The notes beneath the pieces are model-generated. The model did not search any database, was not told the origin of the DNA, and saw only the letters and a list, made by a program, of their open reading frames with translations. Positions 31,642 through 42,827 of a stretch of 64,000 bases of DNA are shown here, one piece after another (the first letter of the stretch is position 1; every line of letters begins with the position of its first letter). The stretch is from contig NZ_KB900539.1 in the NCBI RefSeq assembly GCF_000378945.1, positions 2,499,234 through 2,563,233 on the forward strand. The letters run 5' to 3'. Source of the DNA: Methyloversatilis universalis EHg5. Lineage in GTDB: Bacteria > Pseudomonadota > Gammaproteobacteria > Burkholderiales > Rhodocyclaceae. The translations under genes were made by a program, and so were the position numbers.

Positions 31642-34600
31642 TTATAAGCCACAGTCGACGCCTATCTCCCGCACCCAGCACAAGGTGTTCACCAGCGCGA
31701 TGTCTTCCGGCGTCTTGCAACGAATCGCCGTGAGTGCGGGGTTGGCTATGAGCACCGCCAAGCAGCGTGCGCGCGAGATGGCGACATTGAGTCGGTTTCG
31801 GCTGTACAGAAATCCGATATCGCGCGGCAAGTCGTCGCCGCTCGATGTGGCCATGGACACGATGACCACTTCTGCCTCCTGACCCTGGAACTTGTCCACC
31901 GTACCGACGCGCGCGCCCTCGGGAAGGGTTTCCCTGAGCAGATTCACCTGCATGTTGTAGGGCGCCACGATGAGAATGTCCTCACTGGTGAGCGCGTGCT
32001 CGACACCTCGCCGGTCGCGGTAGCGCTGCGTCAGCAGACTTTCGAAAAGCGCTTTCACCATGTCGGCCTCGACCTCGCTGCGCTGACCGCACCCTTCGTG
32101 CTCTGCAGGCAGAAAGACGATGCCCGTCGGTTTCAGGGCCGGATGTGCCTTACCACCGAGCAGCAGCGACTGATTGCGCGTACCCGGCTCAGACTCGAGT
32201 CTTCCGTCATAGACCGCAGCGGATATGAAGCGACAGATATCCGGATGCATGCGCCAGGTCTGTGCAAGGAAGATGCCGCGATCAGGCGGAATCGTCGCGA
32301 TGCCATCGAGCAGATACTCCAGCGCCGATTCGCCCGACCGCCCCGGATGCACGCCCTGTATGGGCTGGCCGAGCTGCATCTGGTCGCCGAGCAGCACGAT
32401 GTTGCGTGCCGATGTGCCCATGGCGACCAGATTGGCCACGGCAACCTGCCCGGCTTCGTCCACGAAGAGGTAATCAAGCTTGCGATCCAGCGCCGGGTCG
32501 GCAAACAGCCAGGCCGTGCCGGCGACCAGCTGATAGGGGCGCGGGCCCTCCAGTTCGCTCGTGATGTCCTCGTTCTCGAACACGTCTTCGACCATCTCGC
32601 CGTTCAACATGCTCTCGGCACTCTTGGCGGTCGACTTCTTGGCTCCGCGGAAGACAAGGCCACGCTCACGCGCCACGCGCTCCACGCCCGACAGCAGGTT
32701 GTTGATCGCCTTGTGGCTGTTCGACGAAATGCCCACCCGTTTGCCCTGCTTCAGCATGGCCACGATGACGTGCGAGCCGGTGTAGGTCTTGCCAGCGCCA
32801 GGAGGGCCCTGAACGAAGATGCAACTTTCCTCCAGCCGCGCAATGACGTCGATAATCTGAGGCAGCTGATCTTCGGCACGCGGAACCAATGGCTCGCCCG
32901 GCACATGCCCCTTCACCTGCGGCGGCAACTGCTGCAGAAAGCTCTCGAGCGCCGGATATCTGCGATTCCCGGCCACCAGACTGTCGGCAAACCGGAATAC
33001 CGCATTCACGAGATCCTTCGGATCGACGGGTTTGCCGGGCCCCAGAGCGAGCGGCGGAGGTGGCAGTTCGCGGTTTGAGGCCAGCGTGAAGCTCACCCGT
33101 CTCGAATCTTCGTCGATGACCAGATTGCTCACCCCCGCCCTAGTACGCACGACCGTGGCCGCTACACCGGTACGCAGCTTGGTGTCCTGCGCCGGGTAGC
33201 GGAACGTGTAGCGCACCGACCGCTTTACCCTCTCCGGCGGGTACTCCGGATCAGGCTCCAGCCCACCCAGACATTCGCCATCGTCGAGCAATTCTTCATC
33301 GCTCATGTCCATGCGGGCGAACAGAGCCCACCATTCCGGCTTGGCCGCGCGACGGTGAAAATCCAGCAACTGGTAGGTAAGCAGTTGCAAATGTTCCGTG
33401 GAACTCCAGGCTTCGGTCTCCGCCGGGAGCACATCGACCAGGCGCTGGCGATACGGCACCAGTCGTAGCTCCGCCGGGCTGAGCCCGCCAGGCGCTGGTG
33501 CGTCGCTCCCTTCTAATCCCGCGGCTGAGAACCACGGCGTGTCGACCGGCCGCAAGCTCAGCAGCCACTGCCGCAGCTCGAAGGTCGAGCGCACGTCGTC
33601 GTAGTTGTAGGCCTCGATGTCTTTCAGGTACTTCTCGTCGCCAGTTTCCTTCCAGCGCTCGAACCAGACGATGCTGGCCCCTGCACTGGTCACGTCACCC
33701 GTGCGTCCGTCGAGATAGAAGTACTCGATGTTCTTGATCGAGTATCGCGGCTCCGAAACGCGAATACCCTCGCGAACGACCTTGTACAGGTCGACCAGCT
33801 TGTGGGTGCGAAGAAGGTTGTCCACCTCCGCCTCGCGCGTGCCGTGCAGCGACATCAATCGCTTCAGCGCCGTCTGTTCGTAAGCGGCGTAGTGATAGAT
33901 GTGTGCGCCCGGATGGTCGCGCAGCCACGCAGTCACGAAATCCATGAACTGTTCGAACGCCAGCTTCTCGCCGGCGCGGTCATACGCCCAGAAAGGGCGA
34001 AACTGCGGTTCGCCATCGACAAGGAAGTACAGGCCGAATAGATACTCCAGCCCACCCTCCTCCAGCGGATCGCCTTCCATGTCAAAGAACAGGTCGCCCT
34101 CGTCTGGCCGCGGCATACGGGCGAAGCCCGTCAGTCGCCCTTCCGGCGCGGGCAGCAGTTCCACCAGCCGCTCCCCTGACTGCCGGGCGCGGTACTGCAG
34201 GCCGGCCTGATGCCGCAGCCGGGCCAGTGTTTCCGGCACCATCTTCGCGACTGTCGCATCCGCGGGCAGTTGCGCGAGCGCTTCGAGGGTCGGCACGCCA
34301 GCGGCCTCGAGCTTTCGCGTCTGCACGCGACTAATGTTCGCCACCTGGCCCAGATGATCGTCCTTGAGCCGGCGCGCGTCGCACAGATCCTCCCAAGTGC
34401 ACTGTGCGCACTTGTCACAGGGATCCGGATAGGAGCCGACATCGCCGACCCGCACGCGCTCAAGAAAGCGCTGCTTGACCGTCTCAAGATAGCGCGCATA
34501 GTCGGCGCAACGATAGGTGAGCTCACGCTGGTCACCGAGCACCACATGCATCGCCCGCGGCGCGACACCCTGCGCGACCGTCAGCAGTGCCGCGTAGTAA

Positions 34601-35046
34601 GCCAGCTGGACCAGAAACTTCGCGCGCGCCGTGCGCGCGAGCTTGGTGTCGATGACCTCGTAGCTCCAGTCTCCGAGGGCCGACGGCTGCTCGACGCGAC
34701 GCAGGAAGTCGGCATATCCAATAAAGCAGCCATCCCGCAGCGTCGCCTGAAAGATCACATCGGCCCCCGAACGCATTGCATCCAGCGTCGCGGTGACCTG
34801 CCCGTCCATCGTCCCATCGACGTCTGATAGATCAACCACCCGCGCGTAATTGCGCTTCAGGTAGTCCAGATACGCGCTCTCGTGCTTGAAACCGTGCTGC
34901 TGAATCAATCTGTCTTCATCGCTCACCACCTTGCGTGGCAGGGGTGTTTCGAGATTGATCAGATCGAGCGTCGTCAGGTGATCGCATTCGAGGAAGTTGA
35001 CGAAATCAGAGGCGGAATAGAGAACGTTACCGTTGCGTCTTTGCAT
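31642..35046 (-). CDS. TM0106-type RecB-like nuclease fused to SF1 helicase
   Basis: A 1134-residue multidomain protein. A RecB-like nuclease (about residues 1-270) ends with a cysteine cluster CDKCAQCTWEDLC (about 208-220) that could bind Fe-S. An RNase H-like exonuclease part begins LFFDMEGDPLEEGG (about 320) and contains IYHYAAYEQTAL. A Dna2/Upf1-like helicase follows: Walker A QGPPGAGKTYTG (about 745), DEAGQV, GDQMQLGQPIQG, TWRMHPDICRF and VDKFQGQEAEVVIVSMAT. Such fusions process DNA ends or structured nucleic acid and are frequent in defence islands. It is co-directional with the nuclease candidate at 30742. Confidence 0.9.
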   Translation of the reverse strand: MQRRNGNVLYSASDFVNFLECDHLTTLDLINLETPLPRKVVSDEDRLIQQHGFKHESAYLDYLKRNYARVVDLSDVDGTMDGQVTATLDAMRSGADVIFQATLRDGCFIGYADFLRRVEQPSALGDWSYEVIDTKLARTARAKFLVQLAYYAALLTVAQGVAPRAMHVVLGDQRELTYRCADYARYLETVKQRFLERVRVGDVGSYPDPCDKCAQCTWEDLCDARRLKDDHLGQVANISRVQTRKLEAAGVPTLEALAQLPADATVAKMVPETLARLRHQAGLQYRARQSGERLVELLPAPEGRLTGFARMPRPDEGDLFFDMEGDPLEEGGLEYLFGLYFLVDGEPQFRPFWAYDRAGEKLAFEQFMDFVTAWLRDHPGAHIYHYAAYEQTALKRLMSLHGTREAEVDNLLRTHKLVDLYKVVREGIRVSEPRYSIKNIEYFYLDGRTGDVTSAGASIVWFERWKETGDEKYLKDIEAYNYDDVRSTFELRQWLLSLRPVDTPWFSAAGLEGSDAPAPGGLSPAELRLVPYRQRLVDVLPAETEAWSSTEHLQLLTYQLLDFHRRAAKPEWWALFARMDMSDEELLDDGECLGGLEPDPEYPPERVKRSVRYTFRYPAQDTKLRTGVAATVVRTRAGVSNLVIDEDSRRVSFTLASNRELPPPPLALGPGKPVDPKDLVNAVFRFADSLVAGNRRYPALESFLQQLPPQVKGHVPGEPLVPRAEDQLPQIIDVIARLEESCIFVQGPPGAGKTYTGSHVIVAMLKQGKRVGISSNSHKAINNLLSGVERVARERGLVFRGAKKSTAKSAESMLNGEMVEDVFENEDITSELEGPRPYQLVAGTAWLFADPALDRKLDYLFVDEAGQVAVANLVAMGTSARNIVLLGDQMQLGQPIQGVHPGRSGESALEYLLDGIATIPPDRGIFLAQTWRMHPDICRFISAAVYDGRLESEPGTRNQSLLLGGKAHPALKPTGIVFLPAEHEGCGQRSEVEADMVKALFESLLTQRYRDRRGVEHALTSEDILIVAPYNMQVNLLRETLPEGARVGTVDKFQGQEAEVVIVSMATSSGDDLPRDIGFLYSRNRLNVAISRARCLAVLIANPALTAIRCKTPEDIALVNTLCWVREIGVDCGL

Positions 35047-35158
35047 TGGATGAATGAACCGGGTTGGCGATCACGGCAGAACGTCGAGCAGGTCCGGAGA
35101 CAAAGTCGCTCCGAGCCGGCCGGGGCGCCATTTGCCCCGACTGGCCTCGTCAGTCTGC

Positions 35159-35479
35159 TCAGGGTGCGGAAGGCGGAACACCAAGTTCGCGAGCGACGTT
35201 CGCGTCGAGCATGTATCCGGTCACGCCACTGCTCTGCAGCTCGAGAGAACTGGCGGGCTCGCCTTCCTTCGCGCAGCGCATGCGCCTGCCCTCCAGAATG
35301 ACGCGATGGGCGACAGTCAAAATATCCGTAACCTTTTCCGCCTGGCCACGTGCATCCCTCGACACACCTCTCTGCGAAATGCGGAACGAAGAGCCCGTCC
35401 CTCCCCTCTCGGCGATCATTGCCGCATACCAGTGCTCACCGCCTCGCAGCAGCGCGAAACGCTTGTCCAGATCTGCCAT
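35159..35479 (-). CDS. Small hypothetical protein
   Basis: A 106-residue basic protein. The start MADLDKRFALLRGGEHWYAA follows GGAGG at good spacing, so the longer N-terminal extension was rejected. The middle reads EKVTDILTVAHRVILEGRRMRC. No domain is recognised. It lies between jetD and the RecB-like helicase on the same strand, 112 bp upstream of the latter. Confidence 0.7.
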   Translation of the reverse strand: MADLDKRFALLRGGEHWYAAMIAERGGTGSSFRISQRGVSRDARGQAEKVTDILTVAHRVILEGRRMRCAKEGEPASSLELQSSGVTGYMLDANVARELGVPPSAP

Positions 35480-35642
35480 GGAAAGCCTCCGTCGTGATGG
35501 ATGATTACGCTGCAGGCATCTTAAGAACGCACAGGCGCACAGCGTGAGCCCACACACAAAAAAGCAGAAGTCATTGTGTGAGCCCTCTCTTCATGGTCCA
35601 GTCAGCAATCGTCTCCTGAAATCTGCCGTCAGCAAGATCGAG

Positions 35643-36815
35643 TCACGCCAATCGATCAATCACCCATCCAAAGCTGATCCGCTCCTGCTCCAATCGTAGT
35701 CTGGGTCGATGGCGATCGAATCTAAGGTCATCGTAGAGAGCGACCTCCTCGTTCGTGAGGCGCGACAAGTCGTGGCGAACAGGCTCGGGTTCCTCGTACC
35801 AGTGCAAACGATGTGCAGTGAGTGTTTCCTGGTCCATGAGGAAGGACGCTGCGCTTGGGAAATGGCCTCGCAACTGGTCGAGTATCGCGAAACCATGCGT
35901 ATCGATGTCTCCCCAGTAGTTCAGTTGGCATCGATGCAGCCACGCGGCGCGCGCCAGCGGCTCCCAACCGCCGTAACCAGCGCCGAAGACAACAATGGCT
36001 CTAGCGACCTCCGGAAAGGCAAGAAAGTTGGTTTCGTTCTCCGTGATAAAGACGCGCTCCACGGGCAACGCCAGCGCCGCAAAGCTTGCCGCGTCCAAAG
36101 TGATGTCTGGCAGGCCTTCGCAGCCCGGCAGGCTGGGTAAGGCCGGGTCGAGCAGACGAATCCGAATCCGGGCGGGCTTGTCGAGAAAGCCAAATCGGCG
36201 ATTGAACTGCGCGACTCCAGTCGCATCGGTCTCGATGACTTCTGGTGGCAGCGCCAGGTCCAGCAGTTCAGCCAACACGCCTCGGTGGGCCTCGATGAAC
36301 TTGCTGTCCACGCCGGGCGCGTCGACCTGGCGCAAGTACAAGGCCGGGCGAGGATGGACCTGCAGCCACGTGACGACGGCCAGCAAACGCTCCCAGCGGT
36401 CGGCCATGTCCAGTGCCTGGATCGGCCGCCGAGCCAGCCACGCCAGCAGCGCAGGCTGGGTGGCCGCCGTCTGTTGCCACAACGCCTCGAACTTCTGCGC
36501 TTCGCGGCCCTTGCCGATGAAGGCCAAGGCGTTCTGCAAGGTATCGATCCAGACGGCCGCCGGGAGCCGCTGCATACCTTGGACGCGGTGATTCCACTCG
36601 CGCCATTCGATACGAACCCGAGGGGTATCGGCAACGACGCGCACCCAATCACGAACTGCCTCGAATCGATCGGACAGGTCCGCAGCCGTGGGCGCCCTCA
36701 GCGTCAGGCGCAGAGGCCAGGAAACGGTGTCCGTTACAGCCGCCCGCTGCAAGTCGCCCCGGTCCCACAAGCGTTGGACCTGTATGCGCAAATCCGCCGG
36801 CATGGTCCAACTCAT
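35643..36815 (-). CDS. jetD: Wadjet protein JetD (TOPRIM-type nuclease subunit)
   Basis: A 390-residue DUF3322/DUF2220 protein, the MksG-like subunit that cleaves plasmid DNA in the Wadjet system. The N-terminal helical part holds [21 protein letters not shown] and SKFIEAHRG. The C-terminal TOPRIM-like fold carries the acidic residues in [13 protein letters not shown] and [16 protein letters not shown]. Its ATG overlaps the jetC stop by 4 bp, making it the last gene of jetABCD. Both the Glu and the DxD are intact, so the nuclease should be active. Confidence 0.93.
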   Translation of the reverse strand: MSWTMPADLRIQVQRLWDRGDLQRAAVTDTVSWPLRLTLRAPTAADLSDRFEAVRDWVRVVADTPRVRIEWREWNHRVQGMQRLPAAVWIDTLQNALAFIGKGREAQKFEALWQQTAATQPALLAWLARRPIQALDMADRWERLLAVVTWLQVHPRPALYLRQVDAPGVDSKFIEAHRGVLAELLDLALPPEVIETDATGVAQFNRRFGFLDKPARIRIRLLDPALPSLPGCEGLPDITLDAASFAALALPVERVFITENETNFLAFPEVARAIVVFGAGYGGWEPLARAAWLHRCQLNYWGDIDTHGFAILDQLRGHFPSAASFLMDQETLTAHRLHWYEEPEPVRHDLSRLTNEEVALYDDLRFDRHRPRLRLEQERISFGWVIDRLA

Positions 36816-39800
36816 GGCGCTGCGCCACCTCCGGCAGCCGTGGTTTCTGTCGTCCGACCCACCGCCCCTGTCGCCTTGTGTTGCCGGTACTCCTCGATCG
36901 ACAGGCAGCGCAGCCGCGAGTCGCGCCCGCCCTCGTTGTGCACGAAACCCACGCTGGCCACGAAGGGCTCAATGATGTGGATCTTCTGCAGCGGCGTGAC
37001 GATCAATAACTGCAGATTGAGCTGCTGGAAAAGGCGCAACCCATACTGCGCCGACTCGTCGGACCCGCGCCCGAACGCCTCGTCGATGACCACGAAGCGG
37101 AACGACCGCGAACGCACAGCGCCCCACTCCAGCCCGAACTGATAGGCCAGACTCGCAGCGAGCACGGTGTAGGCCAGCTTCTCCTTCTGGCCACCCGACT
37201 TGCCGCCCGAATCCGAGTAATGCTCGTGCTCGGCACCGTCTGCGCGCCAACGCTCGCTGGCCGAGAACAAAAACCAGTTGCGCACGTCGGTCACCTTGGC
37301 AGTCCAGCGCCTGTCTGCGTCCGACAGTCCTTCACGGCCGCGGAAGCGGTCGATGATGACCTTGACCTGTAGGAACTTGGCTTCCGAATACTGTTCATCT
37401 GCTGAATCCGTCATCGCGCCCTCGGTGCACACCCGCAGATCCTGCTGGAAGTCACGTATCTCGGCATCCGGGCTGGGCAGCGCCACCAGCTTGATGTACC
37501 GGCCACTGTTGTAGTCGATGGCCTGGAGCGATTGGTTGATGAAGTCGACGCGCTCCTTGATCGTCTCCCGCTCGCGAGCCAGCTGCGCGTTGAAGTTGGC
37601 AATCTCGTTGATCGTGTTGACGTTGAGCAGCTCCTTGAAGCGCGCCTCGAATCGCGGCAGGTCGTCGCTCTTCAATCCGGAGAGCATGCGCTCGTACTCC
37701 GACAACGCCTCCAGGCTAACGTCCATCTCGACGGTCTCGGCCTTGAACTCTTCCTTGAAGCCGCGCATGGCATTAACGATGCGCTCGGTGAGACGGGCCA
37801 GGCGCTTGTCCTCCGCGTCGATGCGATCCTGCAGCCACTTGCGCACCTCCTGCTCGCGGTTGTCGCAGGATTCGACCGACAGTTGATGCTCGCCCAGCGC
37901 CTGCGAGCGCCAGTCGTCCAGACACTCGATCTGCGTCTCGGTCAGCGGCAAGTCGTTCCACACGTTGCCGGCCTGATCCCGCATCGCCTGCGCTGTCTCA
38001 CGCTTGCTCTTAACCTCGCCCCGCTTGCCGAAGGCGTCGGACCGCTTGACCTCCAGCTCGCCGAGCCGCTCCTGCGCGGCTTTGAGTTGGCGACCCAACT
38101 CTTGCAGGGTGTCGGAGGCGGCTTCCAGCCGCGCGCGCTCCTCGGTGAGTGCAGCAATTTGGCGAGCCAGGCTCATCCAGTCGATGTCCGCAAAGCGCGT
38201 AAACTCCTCCAACTTGCTGAGTGCATCGAGCCGGCCACGCAGTTCATTGCGCGCCTGCTGGATCTCACCGATACACTTCCCCAGCGTGGCGAGTCTTTCC
38301 TCCAGACGCTCCCGCTGATCGCGCAACGCCCGCAGCTTGTCGGCATTGCTCCAGCCGAGCACGTAGCGGCTGCGGTCATCGATTCGACTGCGGTCGTCTT
38401 TCTCATGGCGACCGCTCGGATCCTTGATCTGCCCTGCACGCGTAATAGCGCGGGCCTCGCGTTGGAACTGTTCGCCCGTATCGCAGCAGGCCACGTCGAA
38501 GCGGTGGCGAAGCTCCTGTTCCAGCCACTCGTAGTAGGGCGAGTCTGGCTTGATCACTAGCTTGCGCACCAGCGACTGCGGGTGTAGCCCTTGACTCTGC
38601 GTGCCTTTTCGCGCGCGCACATGGAAGTACACCAGCCGAGCACCCAGATGCTGGCGTTCCACCCAGTCAGCAACCACCTTGTAGTGGGCATCCGGCACCA
38701 TCAGCGCGAGGCCAAAGCCGCGCAGCAGCCGCTCGGCGGCACCCTCCCAATCGCGTTCGTCGTCGCGCACCTGCATGAGCTCGCCTGCGAAAGGCAGTTC
38801 GCCTTCCCGGATCGACAGCGCCGAACACAGCGCATCGCGGATGCGGATCTGGGCGGCGTCGATGTTGCTCTTGCGCCGCTGGAGACTGTCGATCTCGTCG
38901 GACAGGGTTGTGTGCTCTTCACGGCCCTTGCGGAAAGTGAAGTCTTCTTCTCGCTCTCGGTTGTCCAAGTCAGCAATGCGCTCGCGCAGGCCATCGGCAC
39001 GCTGGGCAATGCTCTGTTGCTGGGCCAGGAAGCCCACTTCATCGGCTGGCGCCGCCTCATCGATGCGAGCAAGCAGCTCTTGGAAACGGTCAGATTTCTT
39101 CTGGCGTTGTTCCTTATCCTGCTCCAGACGGCGAATCTCAGCCGCCAGTTCCTCCAGGCGGTCGCCGCCGTTGTCTCGCAGAGCTCGCTCCAGCCTGCCG
39201 ATTTCAACGCGCTCGGTTTCACGCTGCGTGTCAAAGCGCTCGATCTGCGCATCGAGCCGGGCCGCATCCTCCTTCAGCGTGCCGAGGCGGCGGTCCAGCA
39301 GCTCGCCCTTCAGCCGGGCGAAGTAGGGCCCAATCTGATCGCGCGCATTCCGCCAGCTCTGGATTTCGGCTACCAGCGCTTGGTGGCGCGCCCCTTCCTC
39401 AACCAGGGGCGTCAGCAAGTCCACCTGCCGCTTGGCCTTGAGCACGGCCTGATGCGCCCGATCCAGGTCATCAAAGTGGCGGATCAGCGCCTCGATGCGA
39501 CTGCCGACGTCGAAGGGCTCCAGCATGTGGCTGCGCACGAAGTCAGTGAGGTTGCCCACCGACTTCATCGAGACGGTTTGGTGGAAGAGCTCCAGGGCCT
39601 GCTCGTGCTCGATGCCAAAGCGCCGGCGGAACCAGGCCCCGTAGGGAGGGAAGCTGTCGAACAGCTCGCAGCCAGCACCGCGCAGCTTCTTTCGGAGGGC
39701 AGAGATGTCGCTACCGAAGCCGCTGAAGTCATCGGCGATCGCGAGCGCCCGCTCGGCAGCCACGAACAGGCGCGCGGGCTGGCCCTGCGGGTCTTTCAGC

Positions 39801-40225
39801 CAGAAGACTTGAGCCAGCGTCACCGCCTGATCGTAGCCCTCGTTGCGAAAGACGCCTAGGATGACCGCGTAGCTCGACGCATCGCGCAAAGCCACGGGCC
39901 GAGCGCTACCCGTGACCTCGTTACGCTCGCTCTTGTAGTGGCCCAGTACGTAGGAGCGCAAGGACCGCTCACGCGAATCCGCCCCGGCCGCCTTGTTATA
40001 GGCCACGCGATGGGCTGGCACCAACAAAGTGGTGATGGCATCGACCAACGTAGACTTGCCCGAGCCGATATCGCCCGTAAGCAAGCCGTTGTGGCCATCG
40101 AGCTCATAGCGCCATATGCGCTTGTCGAAGGTGCCCCAATTGAGCACTTCCAGCCGCTGCAGCCTAAAACCGACACGGCTGTCGTCAGCCACGAAGTCCA
40201 AGCCGAGCGTCGACGCCTCAATCAT
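36812..40225 (-). CDS. jetC: Wadjet protein JetC (MukB-like SMC ATPase)
   Basis: A 1137-residue SMC-type ATPase. The start [20 protein letters not shown] was chosen because upstream residues belong to the jetB frame overlap. The N-terminal head has Walker [17 protein letters not shown]. Long coiled-coil arms (about residues 270-850, heptad-rich with [19 protein letters not shown]-type stretches) flank a hinge. The C-terminal head has the signature [15 protein letters not shown] and Walker [14 protein letters not shown]. It extrudes DNA loops so that small circular DNA can be recognised. It overlaps jetB by 8 bp and jetD by 4 bp. Confidence 0.95.
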   Translation of the reverse strand: MIEASTLGLDFVADDSRVGFRLQRLEVLNWGTFDKRIWRYELDGHNGLLTGDIGSGKSTLVDAITTLLVPAHRVAYNKAAGADSRERSLRSYVLGHYKSERNEVTGSARPVALRDASSYAVILGVFRNEGYDQAVTLAQVFWLKDPQGQPARLFVAAERALAIADDFSGFGSDISALRKKLRGAGCELFDSFPPYGAWFRRRFGIEHEQALELFHQTVSMKSVGNLTDFVRSHMLEPFDVGSRIEALIRHFDDLDRAHQAVLKAKRQVDLLTPLVEEGARHQALVAEIQSWRNARDQIGPYFARLKGELLDRRLGTLKEDAARLDAQIERFDTQRETERVEIGRLERALRDNGGDRLEELAAEIRRLEQDKEQRQKKSDRFQELLARIDEAAPADEVGFLAQQQSIAQRADGLRERIADLDNREREEDFTFRKGREEHTTLSDEIDSLQRRKSNIDAAQIRIRDALCSALSIREGELPFAGELMQVRDDERDWEGAAERLLRGFGLALMVPDAHYKVVADWVERQHLGARLVYFHVRARKGTQSQGLHPQSLVRKLVIKPDSPYYEWLEQELRHRFDVACCDTGEQFQREARAITRAGQIKDPSGRHEKDDRSRIDDRSRYVLGWSNADKLRALRDQRERLEERLATLGKCIGEIQQARNELRGRLDALSKLEEFTRFADIDWMSLARQIAALTEERARLEAASDTLQELGRQLKAAQERLGELEVKRSDAFGKRGEVKSKRETAQAMRDQAGNVWNDLPLTETQIECLDDWRSQALGEHQLSVESCDNREQEVRKWLQDRIDAEDKRLARLTERIVNAMRGFKEEFKAETVEMDVSLEALSEYERMLSGLKSDDLPRFEARFKELLNVNTINEIANFNAQLARERETIKERVDFINQSLQAIDYNSGRYIKLVALPSPDAEIRDFQQDLRVCTEGAMTDSADEQYSEAKFLQVKVIIDRFRGREGLSDADRRWTAKVTDVRNWFLFSASERWRADGAEHEHYSDSGGKSGGQKEKLAYTVLAASLAYQFGLEWGAVRSRSFRFVVIDEAFGRGSDESAQYGLRLFQQLNLQLLIVTPLQKIHIIEPFVASVGFVHNEGGRDSRLRCLSIEEYRQHKATGAVGRTTETTAAGGGAAP

Positions 40226-40919
40226 CGGCTTTCTCCTGACCGGCACCTTGACCGGCGCCGGCCGACAACGCCGTGCGGTAAACCTCCAGCCGCGCATCGA
40301 ACTCTGCCAGCCACTGCGCGTCGACAAAGGCTTTCAGGATTCGGCGCACCTCGTAGTGGCCTCGGTCCAGCGCACTGCCGGCTGCGGGCTTGAGTCGGCG
40401 CAGAAAGCCCAGATCGACCACCTTGGTAATCGTCGTATCAACTTGGTCGATCAGCCGGGCTTCGTTCGTGCCATCGGGCAGGAACAACCGCATCAGTTCG
40501 GCGATATCGTCGCGCGAGAGCACCAGCCGCCTCCCCTCCCCATCTTGGCCACCGCCGGCATCGAATTCGGCCAAGCGTTTGCGGAGCAGCGCCAGCATCA
40601 AGCTCACCGGATAGGACAGCGGCCGGCGTGCGACGAGGCGCGGCAGGTGGGGCGCTCCATCTGCGTCGTCCGGGTCCAGACGGCTCTTCAGGAAGGCGTA
40701 GCCCTCCGCCTCATCCAGCACCATATCGAGAAGCAGCACTGCCGCCTGTTCTCGCACCCGCGCCTGCAGGCGCAGCAGACTGGCCCACAGGCGCTCATCG
40801 TCGTCGCGGTAGAGCACACCCTTGAGCAGGTAAACCATCAGCAGCGAAAGCTCGGGTAGGACCGGCAGCGCGCTGAGCGGCGTCTCTATCAAATCGTTCT
40901 CTTGCAGCGTGTCGTTCAT
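40218..40919 (-). CDS. jetB: Wadjet protein JetB (MksE-like, DUF4194)
   Basis: A 233-residue winged-helix/KITE-type subunit bridging JetA and JetC. Typical segments are [52 protein letters not shown] and [30 protein letters not shown]. The C-terminal tail is Gly/Gln-rich. It starts 29 bp after jetA and overlaps jetC by 8 bp, so it is translated from the jetABCD transcript. Confidence 0.93.
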   Translation of the reverse strand: MNDTLQENDLIETPLSALPVLPELSLLMVYLLKGVLYRDDDERLWASLLRLQARVREQAAVLLLDMVLDEAEGYAFLKSRLDPDDADGAPHLPRLVARRPLSYPVSLMLALLRKRLAEFDAGGGQDGEGRRLVLSRDDIAELMRLFLPDGTNEARLIDQVDTTITKVVDLGFLRRLKPAAGSALDRGHYEVRRILKAFVDAQWLAEFDARLEVYRTALSAGAGQGAGQEKADD

Positions 40920-40948
40920 GTCCTTCTTCTCCCGCTTGCCGGACGCCG

Positions 40949-42412
40949 TCAGCGCGTGAAGATGACGCGGGGCAAACGCGCCTCGCGCGTCACGGCTTCG
41001 CCCGCTGCGTTGCTGGCTTGCCAGCGAATCGGCTCTTCCACAGCTTCGTCCACGAGAGCGCGCAGGCCTTCCACGCCATCGCCGCCGTGGGCCAACTCCA
41101 GATAAGCCACCAACTCGGCCAGGCCCTGCTGCAGGGGCTCGGCATCCAGCAACTCACGCAGTGTGATCTGAGGCTGGCGGCGCAGTGCCTGTTGCACAAC
41201 TGAACGCAGGCGCGTTTTGTCGACCACGACTTGATCGAACAAGCGCGCAGTGTCGATCTCGTCCTCGGCGGCGGCGAGCGCCAAGCCGGCCAGGCGTGGC
41301 TTCACGCTCGGCACGAACAACGGTCTCTCCAGCGGCAGTTCAATGTCTGCTCCCATCGCGTCGATGTACATCACAGCGCTGGTTGGCGTCGCTGAACGCA
41401 ATGCCAGCGCCTTACTCTCGATGCCGTGCAGCAAGTCCAGGATGCGGCGGTTCTCCAAAAAAGCACGGTCGTCCAGGAAACGGCGCAACTGCTGCGAAAG
41501 CTGGGCCACCGTGCGCTGCGTGTGTTCACCGGCCTCAAGCCAGTCGTGGTGCACGCGGCGAGTGCGTGGCTCAGGCTTCAGCGCCTCGACGGCGGGCAGC
41601 GCCAGCACCTGATCCAGCCGCTCGGAAAGCTCCTCTTGGCGCCGGCTGGACATCAGGAAGTCCCAGAATGCGCGGAAGCTGCGGCCCTGGTCCGAATCGC
41701 CGATGGCATCGCGCTCGCCCATGATCTCGTCGAGCAGCGCACCCTTGGCGCCATCCCACAGAGCGATCTTCTCGCGCACTTTGCGGTCGAGCAAACGGAA
41801 GTTGTGTTCCACCTCGCGGAAGTCGGCCAGCAGCTCACGCGCCAGTTGCTGAAATTGCTGAAAGCGATCCCTGATCGCCGTATCGTCCATGAGCGGCTCA
41901 TCGCCCGCCAGCACACGAGCGATCTCGATATCGATTTCATCGCGCTTCCTGCGCAGCTCACCCACCCGTTTGATCGGGTCGGCTTCGGTCCCCGTATTGA
42001 TCTGCTCCAGCAGCGCAAACAGTGTCAGCAGGCGCGACTCCGTACCGACGAAAGGCCGCTCGGTCAGCGAGGCCAGCCAGCCGATGGCCTTCTCGGTCGC
42101 AGGCGTGAGGTCGAACTGCGCTTCGTCGGTACCCAGCTTGTAAAACTTGCGCAACCATCCCTTGTCCGACGAAGTCCAGTCGTTCAGATACTCCAGTGCG
42201 CCTTTTGGATAAGCCGCAAGCCCGAACTGCTCGCGCAAGACATACAGCTCGTCTTCCAGCGCCTCGGCAAGATTCACCTCGCTCATCACGCGCACATTCG
42301 GTGCAACAAAAACCCTGTGCAGGAAACTTGCGACCAACGGCGCATGCAGCGAAGTCAGCAGTCGCCAGGCGGGGTGATGGTCGCGCAAAGTGACGAGCGT
42401 CGAGTGGTCCAT
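40949..42412 (-). CDS. jetA: Wadjet protein JetA (MksF-like kleisin, DUF3375)
   Basis: A 487-residue DUF3375 protein, the kleisin of the complex. It begins MDHSTLVTLRDHHPAWRLL. Segments typical of the family include WLASLTERPFVGTESRLLTLFALLEQI and SFRAFWDFLMSSRRQEELSERLDQVL, and the C-terminus contains LRRQPQITLRELLDAEPLQQGLAELVAYLELA. It is the first gene of the operon jetA-B-C-D. No strong ribosome site is visible before its ATG. The promoter probably lies in the 138 bp up to the small ORF at 42550. Confidence 0.93.
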   Translation of the reverse strand: MDHSTLVTLRDHHPAWRLLTSLHAPLVASFLHRVFVAPNVRVMSEVNLAEALEDELYVLREQFGLAAYPKGALEYLNDWTSSDKGWLRKFYKLGTDEAQFDLTPATEKAIGWLASLTERPFVGTESRLLTLFALLEQINTGTEADPIKRVGELRRKRDEIDIEIARVLAGDEPLMDDTAIRDRFQQFQQLARELLADFREVEHNFRLLDRKVREKIALWDGAKGALLDEIMGERDAIGDSDQGRSFRAFWDFLMSSRRQEELSERLDQVLALPAVEALKPEPRTRRVHHDWLEAGEHTQRTVAQLSQQLRRFLDDRAFLENRRILDLLHGIESKALALRSATPTSAVMYIDAMGADIELPLERPLFVPSVKPRLAGLALAAAEDEIDTARLFDQVVVDKTRLRSVVQQALRRQPQITLRELLDAEPLQQGLAELVAYLELAHGGDGVEGLRALVDEAVEEPIRWQASNAAGEAVTREARLPRVIFTR

Positions 42413-42549
42413 GAAATCAAGCTACGCAATGCGCTTCATCGTCAGCCCCAAGCGAAATGCGCATAGGGCGTTCAAACACACGAACACAGATCTACGGCAG
42501 GTCATCTTATTACTGCAGACAGATTCCACGCCCCAGTCGCGAAGGGTAC

Positions 42550-42780
42550 TCACTCTCCTGATTTGAACTCGGCGCTCTTGAACTTCAGCACAGTGCAGTT
42601 CTCCTTCATGGCCCGCTGCACTCCGTCATCAAAACCTGTATTCGACTCAGCCTGTATCTCGACCGAGAAAATGGTCAGAGCATAAGGGCCGACTTGTTCA
42701 GTGGTGACGACGCGCACGACCTGCCCTGGCTCTAAGCCCGACACAGCCGCGTTGTTCTGTATTTGTTTTAGCTTCGGCAT
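42550..42780 (-). CDS. Small hypothetical protein upstream of jetA
   Basis: A 76-residue open frame ([20 protein letters not shown]... ending [10 protein letters not shown]) with lower GC than its surroundings and no clear ribosome site. The composition resembles a small beta-barrel ([26 protein letters not shown]). It may be a genuine short gene in the Wadjet leader or a relic; no function is assigned. Confidence 0.5.
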   Translation of the reverse strand: MPKLKQIQNNAAVSGLEPGQVVRVVTTEQVGPYALTIFSVEIQAESNTGFDDGVQRAMKENCTVLKFKSAEFKSGE

Positions 42781-42827
42781 GAATGCATGGCGTTAGCTTG
42801 AGGCTCCGATCCTATCAGCCACGAGGC

